DNA from: Cyclina sinensis
Taxonomy: Eukaryota > Mollusca > Bivalvia > Venerida > Veneridae
Direction: 5' to 3'
NCBI GenBank assembly: GCA_012932295.1
Contig: JAAONU010000010.1
Coordinates: 26,178,987 to 26,242,986, forward strand
DNA: 64,000 nt
Position 1 is the stretch's first letter; each line of letters begins with the position of its first letter. The translations under genes were made by a program, and so were the position numbers. A model generated the notes under the pieces. It had not been told where the DNA came from. It searched no databases and saw only the letters and a program-made list of their open reading frames with translations. Below are positions 11,701 through 22,411 of this stretch, in pieces.

Positions 11701-14700
11701 CTATTTCTTTTGTTACTTGCTGTCAATCATTGTTGATTACATGTATATGTTTAATTAATATTCTTATTAATGGGTTTATATTTGGTATTCATGTTTGATT
11801 GTGATTCTTATATATTTTTGTGTGATTGATATTTTCTGAATCATAGTCTTATTGATGTTCTAATATCTAACGTTCGAAAGTTATTCTGATGTCTTATTGA
11901 CTTATATTGTAGATATCGATGAATGTCGTAACACAACGTTCAACTGTTCAGGTCATGGAAAATGTCAAAATACATTTGGCAGATACACGTGCGAATGCGA
12001 CAAAGGTTATGAAAAAAATGAATCGGACCCTTGGAGTATCATTTGTCAAGGTATAAATAAGATGCATTATTCATAATTTTAGTAAGCTAACTGAAAAATC
12101 AGCGTTTTATTACAAATTTTTTGGATACCTACAGTTTATAGAACAAACTGAAAATGGCAGTCAGCGGATTGTGTTTAAAGATGATTTTTTATCATGGAGT
12201 TTTCCGTCTCAACAGTATGAAGATAGTATTTATGATCCCCGATGTGTTGACTGGACGTGGTGATCAGATGTGTTGACTGGATGTATTCACTTGAAAAATA
12301 ATTGATGAACCAATTTGATCCAACAATTTAAAGTTTACAAATAGGAAAACGTTGCACATGATTAAGCTCACAATTACTTTAGTTCTTTAATCAAATGATA
12401 TTTAACATGAGTATGTCATTTGAAAAAATTAGAATGGATCCACTATCCATGAGAAACTTTTGGAATTACTCCTGACAGTTTAATCATAAATTACTTTTAT
12501 CTCCTTTTTAGTTAATGTATAGTGTCCAGATGCCTGATTAAGTTAGCTGTGTATTTTGCCATGCCACTTTATAGTCCACGTGACTTCCATGCAAAAGTTC
12601 TTCCCATATGTCTTATCTCAAATGAAATGACGTATTCAAACCCAAGCAGTCCGGCTTCCTTTCTAAAAAGGCGTTTTATTTAAAAAGACTGTAAAGAAAA
12701 ATTAATTACGATGTATGAAGAAACAGATTTTTTAATGTGCCCTTAGACTTGTTCAGCGTAGTACTTACACATCGTTTTTATCTTTTCAGACATTAATGAA
12801 TGTAATCCAAGCTTTCACAATTGTGAAGGTGGACAGTGCTATAACACAGATGGAGCCTGGGAATGCGCCTGTAACAGTTCTGGGTTTATTAGAAAGGAGG
12901 TTGGCTTAGGATTTTATTGTCAAGGTAAGTTATGTCGAAAGGTAGCTTTCCAAGACAGATTGTTTCTGGATACTGTAAATTATGCAGTAGTACATATTAT
13001 CCTGAACAATCGGTTATTAGATTGAGGTCAAATATAATCAGCTGTTTACGCTGATGATTCATATAAATTAGTATGGAATTTAGAATTTCCAAGCAAAGTG
13101 CATCATTTCTTCAAATTTTACGTTCTACCTACGTTTTGTCTGAATGGATCTAGTGTAGCTCTACATGATATAATTATAAACGTTCTTTAGCAAGTCGGCT
13201 TCTCAGTTTGGCATATCTTATATGCGTACTTGTATATAATTATGCAATATACTTTAATTTAAAAAAAATCAGAATTTCAAGGTGTTTCTGAATTTCCTTA
13301 ACACTAAGCATTTCTAGTTCTCTACTGGATTTCTTCCTTTTGTATTGCTGAAGTCTTTTGACGTTTTCCTAATCACTTATCTCTTCCGGATTCTGATTTA
13401 TTTCAGATATAGACGAATGTTCCAACTTTAGCTATCTCTGCAAAAACGGTCAATGCAGTAACACTATTGGCAACTGGAGCTGTACATGCCCATCTGGTTA
13501 CACAAGAAATGAAATGTCTCTCTCACGTATCGAATGCAAAGGTTATAACTTTTATCTATTCACTGCAGTTAATCAGGATTCCTTGTAGCAACGGAAGCTC
13601 TTTAAAATTAGAATTTCTCTCTGTGGTCATTTAACAATAAGTTTTTAATGACTTAACTTGTGGTATGTACATAATAGTGTTATAAGTACTGTCATAGATG
13701 TTAAAGCACACACGCTTCAAGAATTAAATTTCTCTCACGGATTGATGCTGCTCTTATTTCGTCTAATTCATGCGTGTAACATGTTCATGAAAAACATTCA
13801 TTTACAAATAATAATAAGTAAATAAACAAATGAAAAAACAGATGCATGTTTCTTTGAATAAAATACTTGTAAGTAAGTTTTAAGAGATTGATATTTATCA
13901 TATAACAAACACCTGAAAATAGTGATGTAACAGGATATTTATCATATTACAAACATCTGAAATGTGTGATGAAACAGGATATTTATCATATTACAAACAT
14001 CTGAAATGTGTGATGTAACAGGATATTTATCATATTACAAACATCTGAAATGTGTGATGTAACAAGATATTTATCATCATTATACATACATCAAGAATGT
14101 TTGATGTAACTTGATTCTTATCGTCATTTTACATACATTTTAGAATGTGTGAGATGGCTTGCATAAAGTCATCTGTGACATAAGATTGAATGTATGAATA
14201 TGTTAATCATTATAGGTGCGTTTAGACTCGAAAATGCAGTCGATGTTAAATGCTCGAATTCTCACTGGGATGTACGAATACATATGGATATATTAAGTCA
14301 CCTGTATCCTGCTGCTACTTCAGGTGATATCTACTTCGGACGGACACATTGTCAAGGACGCCTTAAAAACTCTACTTTAATGTTTCAGTATAGTATTAAT
14401 GAATGTGGTACTGCAGAAAAGGTAAGCGGTCAACATCATTTAATATAATTTTGTAAAGTATAAGTATTGAACATGTTGAAAGCCATAAATAACTATCAGC
14501 ACTTCTTTCTAATTCAATGAACACAGTGTTTTTACAGTCAATCGATTTATTTGTGTTTTTGTATTGTTTATTTTAGGTTGCAGGTATTGTGACAGTCTAC
14601 ACTAACAAACTTTTCTATGCTGAGTTTGACCCGGTCATACCATTTCTTATTCGTCATCATATTTGGACGTTTGCTACAGAGTGTGACATCATCAGAGGCG

Positions 14701-15532
14701 GAACCGGAAGCACTCATTTACATCATAGCACCATCAATACCCATCATGCAACATTTGTAGAACGCTACAACGTGACCGTTGAGCTTTTCACAGACCAGAA
14801 TTTTCAACATTTGATTACTGCTGACAGGCAGACAGTTCAAGTTGAACAGGACGTGTATGTGAAAGTTTCAAGCTTGATACCAGACTGGAACACAAAGATG
14901 CGGCTCCATACGTGTTTTACTAAACCGAACTTGAATGCAACAACCGATATGGAAGTCTTGCTCATACGTGATGGGTAATGATAGATTTTCAAAATTTCTT
15001 TAAATATTTTTGATTGGTTGTAAGCCAGTACGTTTTGTCAGTTATTTTTTTAACTTAGATGTTTATCAAAATTTTGTTCTACTTAAAGTTAAATACTACA
15101 AATTCTATGTATCATAAATATCATGTTCATTAGCTGCAAGAAATGTTTGTATTTTAACAGGCTTCGCTTTTCAATTTAAACATTTGACTTTTTTTACTAG
15201 TGTAGCGCCACCTTTGTTAGAAGCGGAAATCATTGTTGCTGCGGCGTTCTTTAGTTTGAACAACTTGTCGAAAAAAAATGTTTTCGATCATGAATCTGGA
15301 CAAATATTGATACGCATTTTAATTTCACTCATTTTGTAGATGTGAAGTGGACGACAACACCCACATTATCTCTCAATCTACACACGAGACCAGATTTGTT
15401 TTCCAGGATTTCGAGTACTTAACAAACGATGAGGGACTTGATGTGTTTTGCAACGCAACATTCTGTAACTCAAGGGATTATTCACCTGGCTGTGTACAAG
15501 CATGTAATCGGAATCCTACATTAATTGGATAA
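8624..15532 (+). CDS. Gene 1: EGF/SEA-like/ZP-domain extracellular protein (3' part, ten exons)
   Basis: Join 8624-8761, 9142-9230, 9568-9653, 9999-10330, 11913-12050, 12790-12924, 13407-13541, 14216-14421, 14577-14974, 15340-15532. All junctions are GT/AG and phases agree across every intron; about 615 residues are visible. Order: calcium-binding-type EGF, SEA-like module over three exons with an EGF fused into the third, EGF x3, then ZP-N and ZP-C. ZP modules polymerise into extracellular filaments, and EGF/SEA modules are adhesive or mucin-associated, so the product should be secreted or extracellular. No signal peptide is visible because the 5' end is missing, probably off the left edge. 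After the ZP module the frame stops at 15530-15532 without a transmembrane segment, GPI signal or dibasic cleavage site. Closest general likeness: uromodulin-like and mucin-like molluscan proteins; no orthologue is claimed. It is a tandem paralogue of gene 2. Confidence 0.85.
8762..8913. repeat. 22-bp minisatellite built on the exon's 5' splice site
   Basis: About seven copies of a unit like 'gtattgtgtgatgtgtctgcag' start exactly at the exon/intron boundary. The first three units keep CAG|GTAT (GT at 8762, 8784, 8806); later units read CAG|TTAT and have lost the donor. Confidence 0.85.
9142..9230 (+). CDS. Gene 1 exon: SEA-like module, part 1
   Basis: An 89-bp exon, phase 1 in and phase 0 out, starting 'GDYQYVATVSFNLKGEI' with a hydrophobic/charged beta-then-helix pattern. 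The homologous exon in gene 2 (55953-56041) has the same length and starts 'GDYQYIGEV'. Assignment to the SEA family is by position, exon structure and the second-half motif rather than a strong signature. Confidence 0.75.
9568..9653 (+). CDS. Gene 1 exon: SEA-like module, part 2
   Basis: An 86-bp exon, phase 0 in and phase 2 out, encoding 'IKDIYTEALNDSSVWIEL' and onward, matching in position and phases exons 44168-44241 and 56605-56708 of gene 2. Confidence 0.75.
9999..10330 (+). CDS. Gene 1 exon: SEA-like part 3 fused to an EGF module
   Basis: A 332-bp exon, phase 2 in and phase 1 out. The first part carries 'ITADYIVHC', the beta strand that follows the SEA cleavage loop, but the classical G-S-V-V-V cleavage motif is absent. 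The last third is an EGF-like module with C-x6-C spacing and 'CECRKGYEP'. In gene 2 the equivalent SEA and EGF parts are in separate exons (44706-44929 and 50732-50875), so an intron was lost here or gained there. Confidence 0.8.
10560..11495. repeat. Cluster of 'cgtggaaatttccacg' palindromes with inverted flanks
   Basis: Seven perfect copies of the 16-bp palindrome 'cgtggaaatttccacg' start at 10725, 10973, 11047, 11099, 11329, 11402 and 11475, with near copies at 10592, 10687, 10920 and 11189. Spacings include 52, 52, 73, 73 and 74 bases. Flanking segments recur in opposite orientation: 10887-10920 against 10989-11025, and 11028-11044 against 11117-11133 (17 bp exact). The core GGAAATTTCC fits the symmetric kappaB pattern GGRRNNYYCC. 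It lies in the gene 1 intron 10331-11912. Whether it is regulatory or a structural repeat cannot be told from sequence. Confidence 0.9.
11913..12050 (+). CDS. Gene 1 exon: calcium-binding EGF module
   Basis: A phase 1-1 exon of 138 bp with six cysteines: D-I-D-E-C start, '[15 protein letters not shown]' in the middle and three N-x-S/T sites. It differs from gene 2 exon 51504-51641 by only about seven bases by eye. Confidence 0.9.
12790..12924 (+). CDS. Gene 1 exon: calcium-binding EGF module
   Basis: A phase 1-1 exon of 135 bp starting D-I-N-E-C, with '[15 protein letters not shown]'. It is the counterpart of gene 2 exon 52268-52405, which is one codon longer. Confidence 0.9.
13407..13541 (+). 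CDS. Gene 1 exon: calcium-binding EGF module
   Basis: A phase 1-1 exon of 135 bp starting D-I-D-E-C, with '[16 protein letters not shown]'. It is the counterpart of gene 2 exon 52848-52982. Confidence 0.9.
13725..13760 (+). pseudogene. Fossil EGF exon fragment in a gene 1 intron
   Basis: 'tctcacggattgatgc' and its surroundings match the 3' end of gene 2 EGF exon 58514-58654 ('cctcacggattgatgc'). The homology continues into the following introns of both genes ('gttcatgaaa', 'cttgtaagt-agttttaa'). Here the cysteine codons and donor have decayed and the exon's 5' part is absent. Confidence 0.7.
13895..14130. repeat. 44-bp minisatellite
   Basis: Four to five copies of a unit like 'gatatttatcatattacaaa' followed by 'catctgaaatgtgtgatgta'. 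It is the short counterpart of the 47-bp array in the homologous gene 2 intron (58785-59610). Confidence 0.8.
14216..14421 (+). CDS. Gene 1 exon: ZP-N part of the ZP module
   Basis: A 206-bp exon, phase 1 in and phase 0 out. It holds 'VKCSNSHWDVRIHMDIL', the conserved first ZP cysteine followed by the beta strand, then 'THCQG' and 'INECGT', matching the usual C...C...CGT pattern of ZP-N. ZP-N is the polymerisation half of the module. Confidence 0.85.
14577..14974 (+). CDS. Gene 1 exon: ZP linker and ZP-C
   Basis: A 398-bp exon, phase 0 in and phase 2 out. It begins 'VAGIVTVYTNKLFYAEF', continues through 'WTFATECDI' (a ZP-type cysteine) and 'YNVTVELFTDQNFQHL', and ends near 'LHTCFTKPNLNAT', all consistent with a ZP-C domain. 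Several N-x-S/T sites are present. Confidence 0.85.
15340..15532 (+). CDS. Gene 1 last exon: end of ZP-C and stop
   Basis: A 193-bp exon, phase 2 in, starting G-C-E-V-D-D, with 'TRFVFQDFEYL' (the late ZP-C strand) and a cysteine-rich end 'CNATFCNSRDYSPGC'. TAA at 15530-15532. No R-x-K/R-R site, hydrophobic tail or GPI signal follows the ZP module, unlike most ZP proteins. An alternative 3' exon cannot be excluded. Confidence 0.85.
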
Positions 15533-16849
15533 GACGTGAATCTAAATAGGACTTTGAGAGACCTGAAAGATTTAGCTATTTGTTATGTTAGTGATAAAAT
15601 ATATGGACATAAATGAGCTTGTTGCGTCTATAGAATTATATGATTAAATACATACTGAAATCAAAACCATCTCATTGTAATATCTAAAAGGCGTAAACAA
15701 AAAGCAAACATGTTTTCATTTCTTCTATCTAAAGTGTTGATACGAAAACATAATTTAAAAAGAATGCACGTGGACATAATTTCTTTGAAATTACGATATA
15801 TTCAACGTGCACAAACGCTATATCAAGTATGAAACTGTTATTTCTTACTGATATTTTAAACAAAATTTAGGAATTTCAACAACCACAGAATCATCACATT
15901 TCATCACATTTCTTCTGGTCCTCAGAAAGCAGGTCTGTTAAGCAGTATCATTTCTCCGTCCTCGTCAATTATTTATATGCAGTCTAGCCGTTGTGTATTT
16001 TTATGGTGTACAGAAAAATAAAATATGAGTAACAAATCTAGCTGATATAAAAATGTTAAGTCTGAAAGTATCGAAAGGATGTTTTGGAATCGAAAATATG
16101 ATAAAAAATAATGAGCAGTTGGATCGAGAATAAAACACAATTTGCGGCTGTAAGCGAAAATGAAAAACACTTAGCTGTTGGAATCGAAAATGAAAAACAA
16201 TTCAATTACTCATGCTGCACAGTTAGTACGTAAAGAAGAGTATACGTTCTCATTGTAATCCTCAAATTTCTTTATGCATTAAATCAGGGGGCATGCGACT
16301 TTTTGTTAGTACCGTGGAACAAAATTCAAAACTCTGATTACAGCTTTCTATGGCTACAAGTTAAGCTAATATTCAAGCGATAATTAGATATTGTTAATAA
16401 ATCTTTTTGAAAACTACTGAGACCCGTGGGAGAATTGTTTCTTCAAAATTAAATGATAAGTGAAAACCAGCAACCAATACTGTGTATTTTTCCTATATCA
16501 GACTGAACTGGTATTACTTTGGCTAGGTAAGAGAAATATATGATCTTTCAGATAATAAAAATTGCTTCAAGATTGAGTTATATTTATTGCCCCGCTTCGC
16601 TGTATCAAGACGTCTTCGCACAGTATTTTAAACCAAGTTCATGTCAACTTCACCAGCTAGCTTTGATGTCACAGATATACCATGTCTGATGTATACACAG
16701 CGCTTTATCTCAGAGTCAGTATTTAAGATCCTGACAGGAAAAAGCTTAATCTGGAAGTTATCAACATTTGTCACAGAATAGGACACCTAGAGCAAAATTG
16801 CACATCGGTCCTTACGACAGCTTCGCCAAAGAATCAATTCGTATACTCA

Positions 16850-16925
16850 GTGACGAGAGCGGTTGTTTCCAATGCCGGAGAACTTCGTTCGAATCCAGCT
16901 ATGGGTGATCATTTTCAAGATGCAT
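16850..16925 (+). repeat. Possible tRNA-derived SINE fragment
   Basis: 'cgttcgaatccag' matches a pol III B-box, and the context reads like the head of a tRNA-derived SINE. No complete A-box or cloverleaf was found, so it is not a tRNA gene. Confidence 0.3.
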
Positions 16926-16998
16926 TACATCCTTCTTTAAAGAATTTTCATTTTCATAAGATAGGCACTAGTAGGAGATAACTCCTTCTGTGCCTTTT

Positions 16999-16999
16999 T

Positions 17000-17033
<34 letters not shown>

Positions 17034-17061
17034 CAATAATTATAATAATAATAATTATAAT
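16999..17061. repeat. (AAT)n microsatellite
   Basis: Runs of 'aataataataat' with a few interruptions. Confidence 0.85.
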
Positions 17062-17159
17062 GAAAACTGATGATAATGATAAAGAAGAAAAAAGTCTTAC
17101 AAAATTTGTGATGTAAAAATAGACCACACTATTCGTCACCATCAATTTTGAATTTCTCA

Positions 17160-17690
17160 TAAGGGTTGGTGGAAAAAGCCTATCAGGAAAAAAAACACAG
17201 CCAATAAACACAGCCTGCCTACGCAGTCAAAAGTGGATGATAAGATAGCGTAAATTCATTTATAGATCAAGAAAAGGACAAGACAAACAATTTATGAAAA
17301 TGAGAATGGGGTGGCCGCCTTGAAACGGTCAGTGTCAAACATTTGCCACTTGGGGCTTAAACCATGTTTTAGGGTGCACCAACTTCACACTGCCCCAACG
17401 TCTGACAAATGCATCACGGAAATAAATCATTTGATCAGTGGTGAAAACAGAAGTGTGCGGAGCTGGATGACCGTAGTTTGAATTCCGCTCTGGTTGGTCT
17501 GTTTTAAAATGGTTTACATCTTTATGTTTGAAACGTTCAGGTTCGTTACAAAAAAAGTGGAAAAAAGCATGTCAGTAAAAACACATACAAAGAAAACAGC
17601 CTCCATATTTAATAAAAATGTAGAGTAAAATATAGCATAATTTCATTTATATATCAATTAAGAGAAAGACACCACTAACAATTAACAAAA
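17160..17690. repeat. Local direct duplication, about 385 bp apart
   Basis: 17165-17290 and 17550-17690 share ordered words: 'tggaaaaag-c-t-tcag', 'aaaacac', 'cagcct', 'agcataa-ttcattta', 'gaaa-gaca'. A second B-box-like word ('gtttgaattccgc') sits near 17488. Probably two copies of one dispersed element. Confidence 0.45.
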
Positions 17691-18164
17691 GTGGCTCAAA
17701 GATGATACATTAGAACGTAAGCATTTTAACAACTTCTGTTCGAAGTATTTTTGATCTAGAAATTTAGTGGATTCACATATCTCATGACAAACATAAGTCA
17801 TTAATTATAAATCATAAATAATAAATAAGAAAAAGCACATTTTTTCAATAAGTTGAATACAACATTCTTGTGCTCATGGAAGATTATGTGAGAAAGTTTT
17901 AACGAACCACTAATTTAAAGTATTTGATACAAGTTTCAGTTGGTTTTCTCCATAAATGTATTAAAAGAAACACGTTAAAAAGAAAATATTATTGATGCCA
18001 TCACTGTCAAAATATTTTACGCATATTGTTTAAAGCCATTTTGGAAAAGTTGCTGTAACAAAATCAAATTGTAGAATTGAATAATTAACATATAAAACCT
18101 GCATCACAATCTACAAGAACATTTTACAAATAATATTTTTTATCGTTGTTTAACTACATGACTT

Positions 18165-19660
18165 ACCTTATGCAAACCTTGTTATTTATTAAATGCCAAA
18201 TACTTTGAATAGTGTATAAATGACATGGCTCACCTTATACCAACCGTGCAAACCATGTTATTTATTAAATAGCAAATACTTTGAATATTGTATAAATGAC
18301 ATGACACACCTAATACTAACCTTGCAATGCGAGGTATTTCATCAATGCCAATTACTTTAAATATTGTATAAATGACATGGCAAACCTTATACTAACCGTG
18401 CAAACCATGTTATTTATTAAATGCCAAATACTTTGAATATTGTATAAATGACATGATACATCTTATACTAACCGTGCAATGTAAGTTATTTATTAAATGT
18501 CAAATACTTTGAATAGTGTATAAATGACATGGCTCACCTTATACCAACCGTGCAAACCATGTTATTTATTAAATAGCAAATACTTTGAATATTGTATAAA
18601 TGACATGACACACCTAATACTAACCTTGCAATGCGAGGTATTTCATCAGTGCCAATTACTTTAAATATTGTATAAATGACATGTCAAACCTTATACTAAC
18701 CGTGCAAACCATGTTATTTATTAAATGCCAAATACTTTGAATATTGTATAAATGACATGATACATCTTATACTAACCGTGCAATGTAAGTTATTTATTAA
18801 ATGTCAAATACTTTGAATATTGTATAAATGAGATGATACACCTTATACTAACCGTGCAATGTAAGTTATTTATTAAATGTCAAATACTTTGAATATTTTA
18901 TAAATGACATGACACACCTTATACTAACCGTGCAATACAAGTTATTTATTAAATGCCGAATACTTTGAATAGTGTATTAATGACATGATACACCTTATAC
19001 TAACCATGCAAACCATGCGATTTATTAAATGTCAAACACTTTAAAAGTGTATAAATGACATGGCAAACCTTATACTAACCGTGCAAACAATGTTACCTAT
19101 TAAATGCAAAATACTTTGAATAGTGTATAAATGACATGGAACACCTTATACTAACCGAGCAATTGAAGTTATTTCATCAATGCCAGATACGTAAAATAAT
19201 GTATACATGACATGATATACCTTATACTAACCGTGCAAACCATGTTATTTATTAAATGCCGAATACTTTGAATAATGTATAAATCACATGGCACACATTA
19301 TACTAACCGTGCAAACCATGTTATTTATCAAATGCCAAATACTTTGAATAGTGTATAAATGAAATAGCACACCTTATACTAACCGTTCAAACCATGTTAT
19401 TAATTAAATGCCAAATACTTTGAATATTGTATAGATGACATGGCAAATCTTATACTTACCGTGCAAACCATGTTATTTATTAAATGCCAAATACTTTGAA
19501 TAGTGTATAAATGACATGGCCCACCTTATATTAATCGTGCAAACCATGTTATTTATTAAATGCCAAATACTTTGAATAGTGTATAAATGACATGGCTCAC
19601 CTTATACTAACCGTGCAAACAATGTTATTTGTTAAATGCCAAATACTTTGAATCGTTTTT
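18165..19660. repeat. 76-bp satellite-like array with a higher-order period
   Basis: About 20 copies of a 76-bp unit containing 'tactttgaatattgtataaa' and 'ccttatactaaccgtgc'. Variant units recur in the same order about 304 bp apart: for example 'ataccaaccg' at 18237 and 18541, and the 'aatgcgaggtatttcatca' variant once per period. This is a four-unit higher-order repeat in the left half of the array. Confidence 0.9.
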
Positions 19661-19740
19661 AAATGATAAATTAAAAGAAGCGGAAGTTGGTGGTAAAGAT
19701 AACTTCAATCTACCCGGTTTCAATGGAAGTAGGTGTATAA
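19640..19740 (+). other. Coding-like fragment at the end of the 76-bp array
   Basis: After the last array unit the frame reads 'FLNDKLKEAEVGG' and 'DNFNLPGFNGS' and ends at a donor-like 'tag|gtgta'. The composition looks protein-like. There is no acceptor AG upstream within the array, no family was recognised and no partner exon is seen, so I list it only as a possible relic. Confidence 0.2.
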
Positions 19741-20106
19741 TGAAGACATTCAATCACATTAACACAGTGTGCGTAATTTATTTAAACCTTTTTCTGTCGT
19801 TGTGGTATTTTTTTAACTTACCTCTGATTAGAAACACACTAAATTTCGTAACTGGTTATACTTTTAATCACTTAGCAGAATTAATATGTGTTTAAAAATC
19901 GATGTAAAATAAACACATTTTATATTTAAGCTATAACTCTAAAATTAAAATTGAAAAGAATAAATGAAAAACACAAGTGTAAAGGAATAACCTACATGCA
20001 GCTTTTGTCACTTGAATGAGAAAAGCAGTTATCAAACAGCATGTTGAGCCGGAGTTCTCAAGTTCGAATAATATCAGGGATTAGAGTGACTCTCCGTATA
20101 AAATAA

Positions 20107-21476
20107 TATACTGTTCGCAAAAAGTAAACTCTTCATGATACTTTAAACTGTGTCCAAAGTCATAAGGCTAACTTCATCATAGTAACACGCTCTCAATAAC
20201 ATGTTTGACCACCTCTGTTCACACAACAAGCTATGCAACGACGTATCATACTCCCAAAAAGACACTGATGGTGTGCTGAGGAGTCTGTCCTTTCAGCGCC
20301 GCACCGAGCTCACGTAAAGTTCTGGGTGGAGGATCACGACTTTGGACACATTTTTCAAGAATGTCCAACACATGTTTCTAGATTTTCCAACACATTTTAA
20401 TAGGTTAAAATCCCGGGTTTATCGCTGGCCAAAGGGCGAATATAGTGCTCTTCCAGGAACTCAGTGACAAGTCTTGCCCTATGAGCCCTAGCGGTATCAT
20501 CCTGGAACATGAATTCTTAGCCATGCTGTCGAGCAAACGGAACACAATGCTGAACCAACATGTTGTCGCGGTAGTACTGGCCAGCCACACTCCTATGACA
20601 CACACGTAGCTGCATTCTGGCAGTCATAGTGAAGCCACCTAGTACAATAACGGACCAATCCCCATATCCATCGTGGGCAGCCTAATAACGTCTGTAACGT
20701 TCACCTGACTCGCCAAACTCTTTTTCGACCATCTCGAAAATCTAGCTTAAATTTGGATTTATCACTGAATATCACATGTGAACACTTGTTAATATTTTAC
20801 CGGCACCGTCTAGACCACGCCAAACGTTCATGACGATGCCTTGCTGACAACGGCTAGACCACTTAAGGGCGCCTAGTGTTAAGATGGTCTAAGTGAAGGC
20901 GATTTCTGATATGAAGAAGGCGTTGTTGAAGGTCTGTGGCCGTCTGTGCTCTTTCACGGATATCTTGATCAAACATACAAGGTCGTCTAGGACGTCCGTA
21001 CATCTTTGACGTCTACTTGTTTGGGTATCCATCACGTCACCAGTTCTTTGATAGTTTGACCGCAATTGACAGGAAACGACTGTGATACATTCAAGTCAGC
21101 TGCAGCCAGGGCCTGTGTACTTCTGATCTAGGGCAAAAAATGACCCGCCAACGTTGACGTTCCATTAGACGTCTCATAATTCCAACTGCAAATTTGATTG
21201 TGAATTTGAGTTTGACATCTGCACAACTTAACATTCTTACAGTTTAGCCCAACTTAAGTCACAATTACCATGATTTCGGTCAATAATAAAATCTACACCC
21301 CCATGTCTTAAAGTTACAAATGCAGCACAAATTTGATTTCTATACTTTAGTGGCTATGCTACCTACACATGAACTTCCATAATCAACATATACATGATGA
21401 TTGCCTAGAGTAGGAGTAGGTTACCCATATCATAACAAAATTTAAAAAAAATCCCCTACATTTTGAGAACAGTATA
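20107..21476 (-). mobile_element. Tc1/mariner-type DNA transposon relic with TIRs
   Basis: Terminal inverted repeats at 20107-20126 and 21457-21476 match at 18 of 20 bases ('tatactgttcgcaaaaagta' against the reverse complement of the right end) and begin with TA, the family's target. Element size is about 1.37 kb. The minus strand reads a Tc1-like transposase: an HTH-like N-terminal part near 21200-21050 and the catalytic-core phrase 'DDTARAHRARLVTEFLEE' at about 20510-20455, then 'PPPRTLRELGAALKG' near 20300. Many stops and frameshifts make it inactive. Confidence 0.85.
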
Positions 21477-22314
21477 CATTTCCAGAGAAAATACTAGACT
21501 GGATTGAATCATTAAAACAGTCATCAAGCTAGAATAAATATAAGTGGTAATAGCTTTTCTTTACAATCGATGAAATATTGATAAGTTTAAAATAAACATT
21601 CGGTTAAAATTATAATTAGTGCCTTAATAATAATAAATTGGTAAGTTCTAGGTGCGACCAATATAGCTTTACTGTTTCGCACTAATATTCATTAATCTAT
21701 ATTCAAATTAAATATCAAAAGTGTCTGATGAGTGGTAGAGGCCTTACTAAAAGAGCTTAGCAGTGGTTGCTGTGGGTTATTTAAAAAAAATATTTTGTGG
21801 ATATTTCATTCATTTAACCTATTTTGAGAAACCATCATAAAAGCATTATTAAAAAAAAACCTGCCTATGTGCGTCATCGCAATTTTTTTTCAAAAGAGCT
21901 GTGTTTTTTTTTTTGTCAATATCTTATTTGAAATTACAAAACCCACAGAAACACAATTTTCAGAAAAATAGTAAGGACTTTTACTTGAATCTTCAATTTT
22001 GTTATACTGTAATGCCGAAGATGGACCAATTAGTTTTACGAAATAAACCGATCACCATTACTCTGATAACGTTATCTCCAACGTATAGATTTACTCATAC
22101 CATGATACTGTTTGATGATAACGACTCTCAATTCGTGCTCTGGACAAATTTATAAAATATAAAACATTTATTAAGGATTTTGTGTCAAATAGTCTTCAGT
22201 CTTAGTCAGTTTATACAACCAGTGATTTTTGTTGTAGATGTTTTAAAAGACATTATTGTTATATACAGGCGGCTGTTTGTTTTGGAGTAAGTAACTTCCA
22301 TTCTGATTTAAAAA
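21477..22314. other. Intergenic sequence and gene 2 upstream region
   Basis: AT-rich sequence with no recognised exon or repeat. It contains the presumed promoter of gene 2. Confidence 0.4.
22259..22266 (+). promoter_or_regulatory. TATA-like sequence upstream of gene 2
   Basis: 'ttatatac' lies 49 bases before the first in-frame ATG. It would allow a short leader if transcription started near 22290. Weak evidence, since such words are frequent in this AT-rich DNA and an untranslated first exon could exist further upstream. Confidence 0.2.
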
Positions 22315-22411
22315 ATGAAGAGAGAGACACTAGCAGATATAAGGACTTACAGAATGGTATTTTATTCCGTGTTCTTCTTGTTCTTGATCAAAACAGTATT
22401 GTGTATGACTG
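22315..22411 (+). CDS. Gene 2 exon 1: signal peptide
   Basis: ATG at 22315 has an in-frame TAA immediately upstream (22309-22311); a second in-frame ATG is at 22354. The hydrophobic core '[16 protein letters not shown]' follows the second Met, so that start gives the more canonical signal peptide, while the first adds a basic 13-residue extension. Ends in phase 1 at the donor GT of 22412. Confidence 0.75.

Larger units (their letters stand above)
15533..18164. other. Gene 1 3' flank and intergenic sequence
   Basis: AT-rich sequence. A possible polyadenylation signal AATAAA occurs at 16017-16022, about 490 bases after the stop. No exon was recognised. Sub-features are listed separately. Confidence 0.4.

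Noticed and set aside
16850..16925. tRNA gene
   Set aside because: Only a B-box-like word is present; no cloverleaf, A-box or anticodon arm could be drawn. Listed as a possible SINE.
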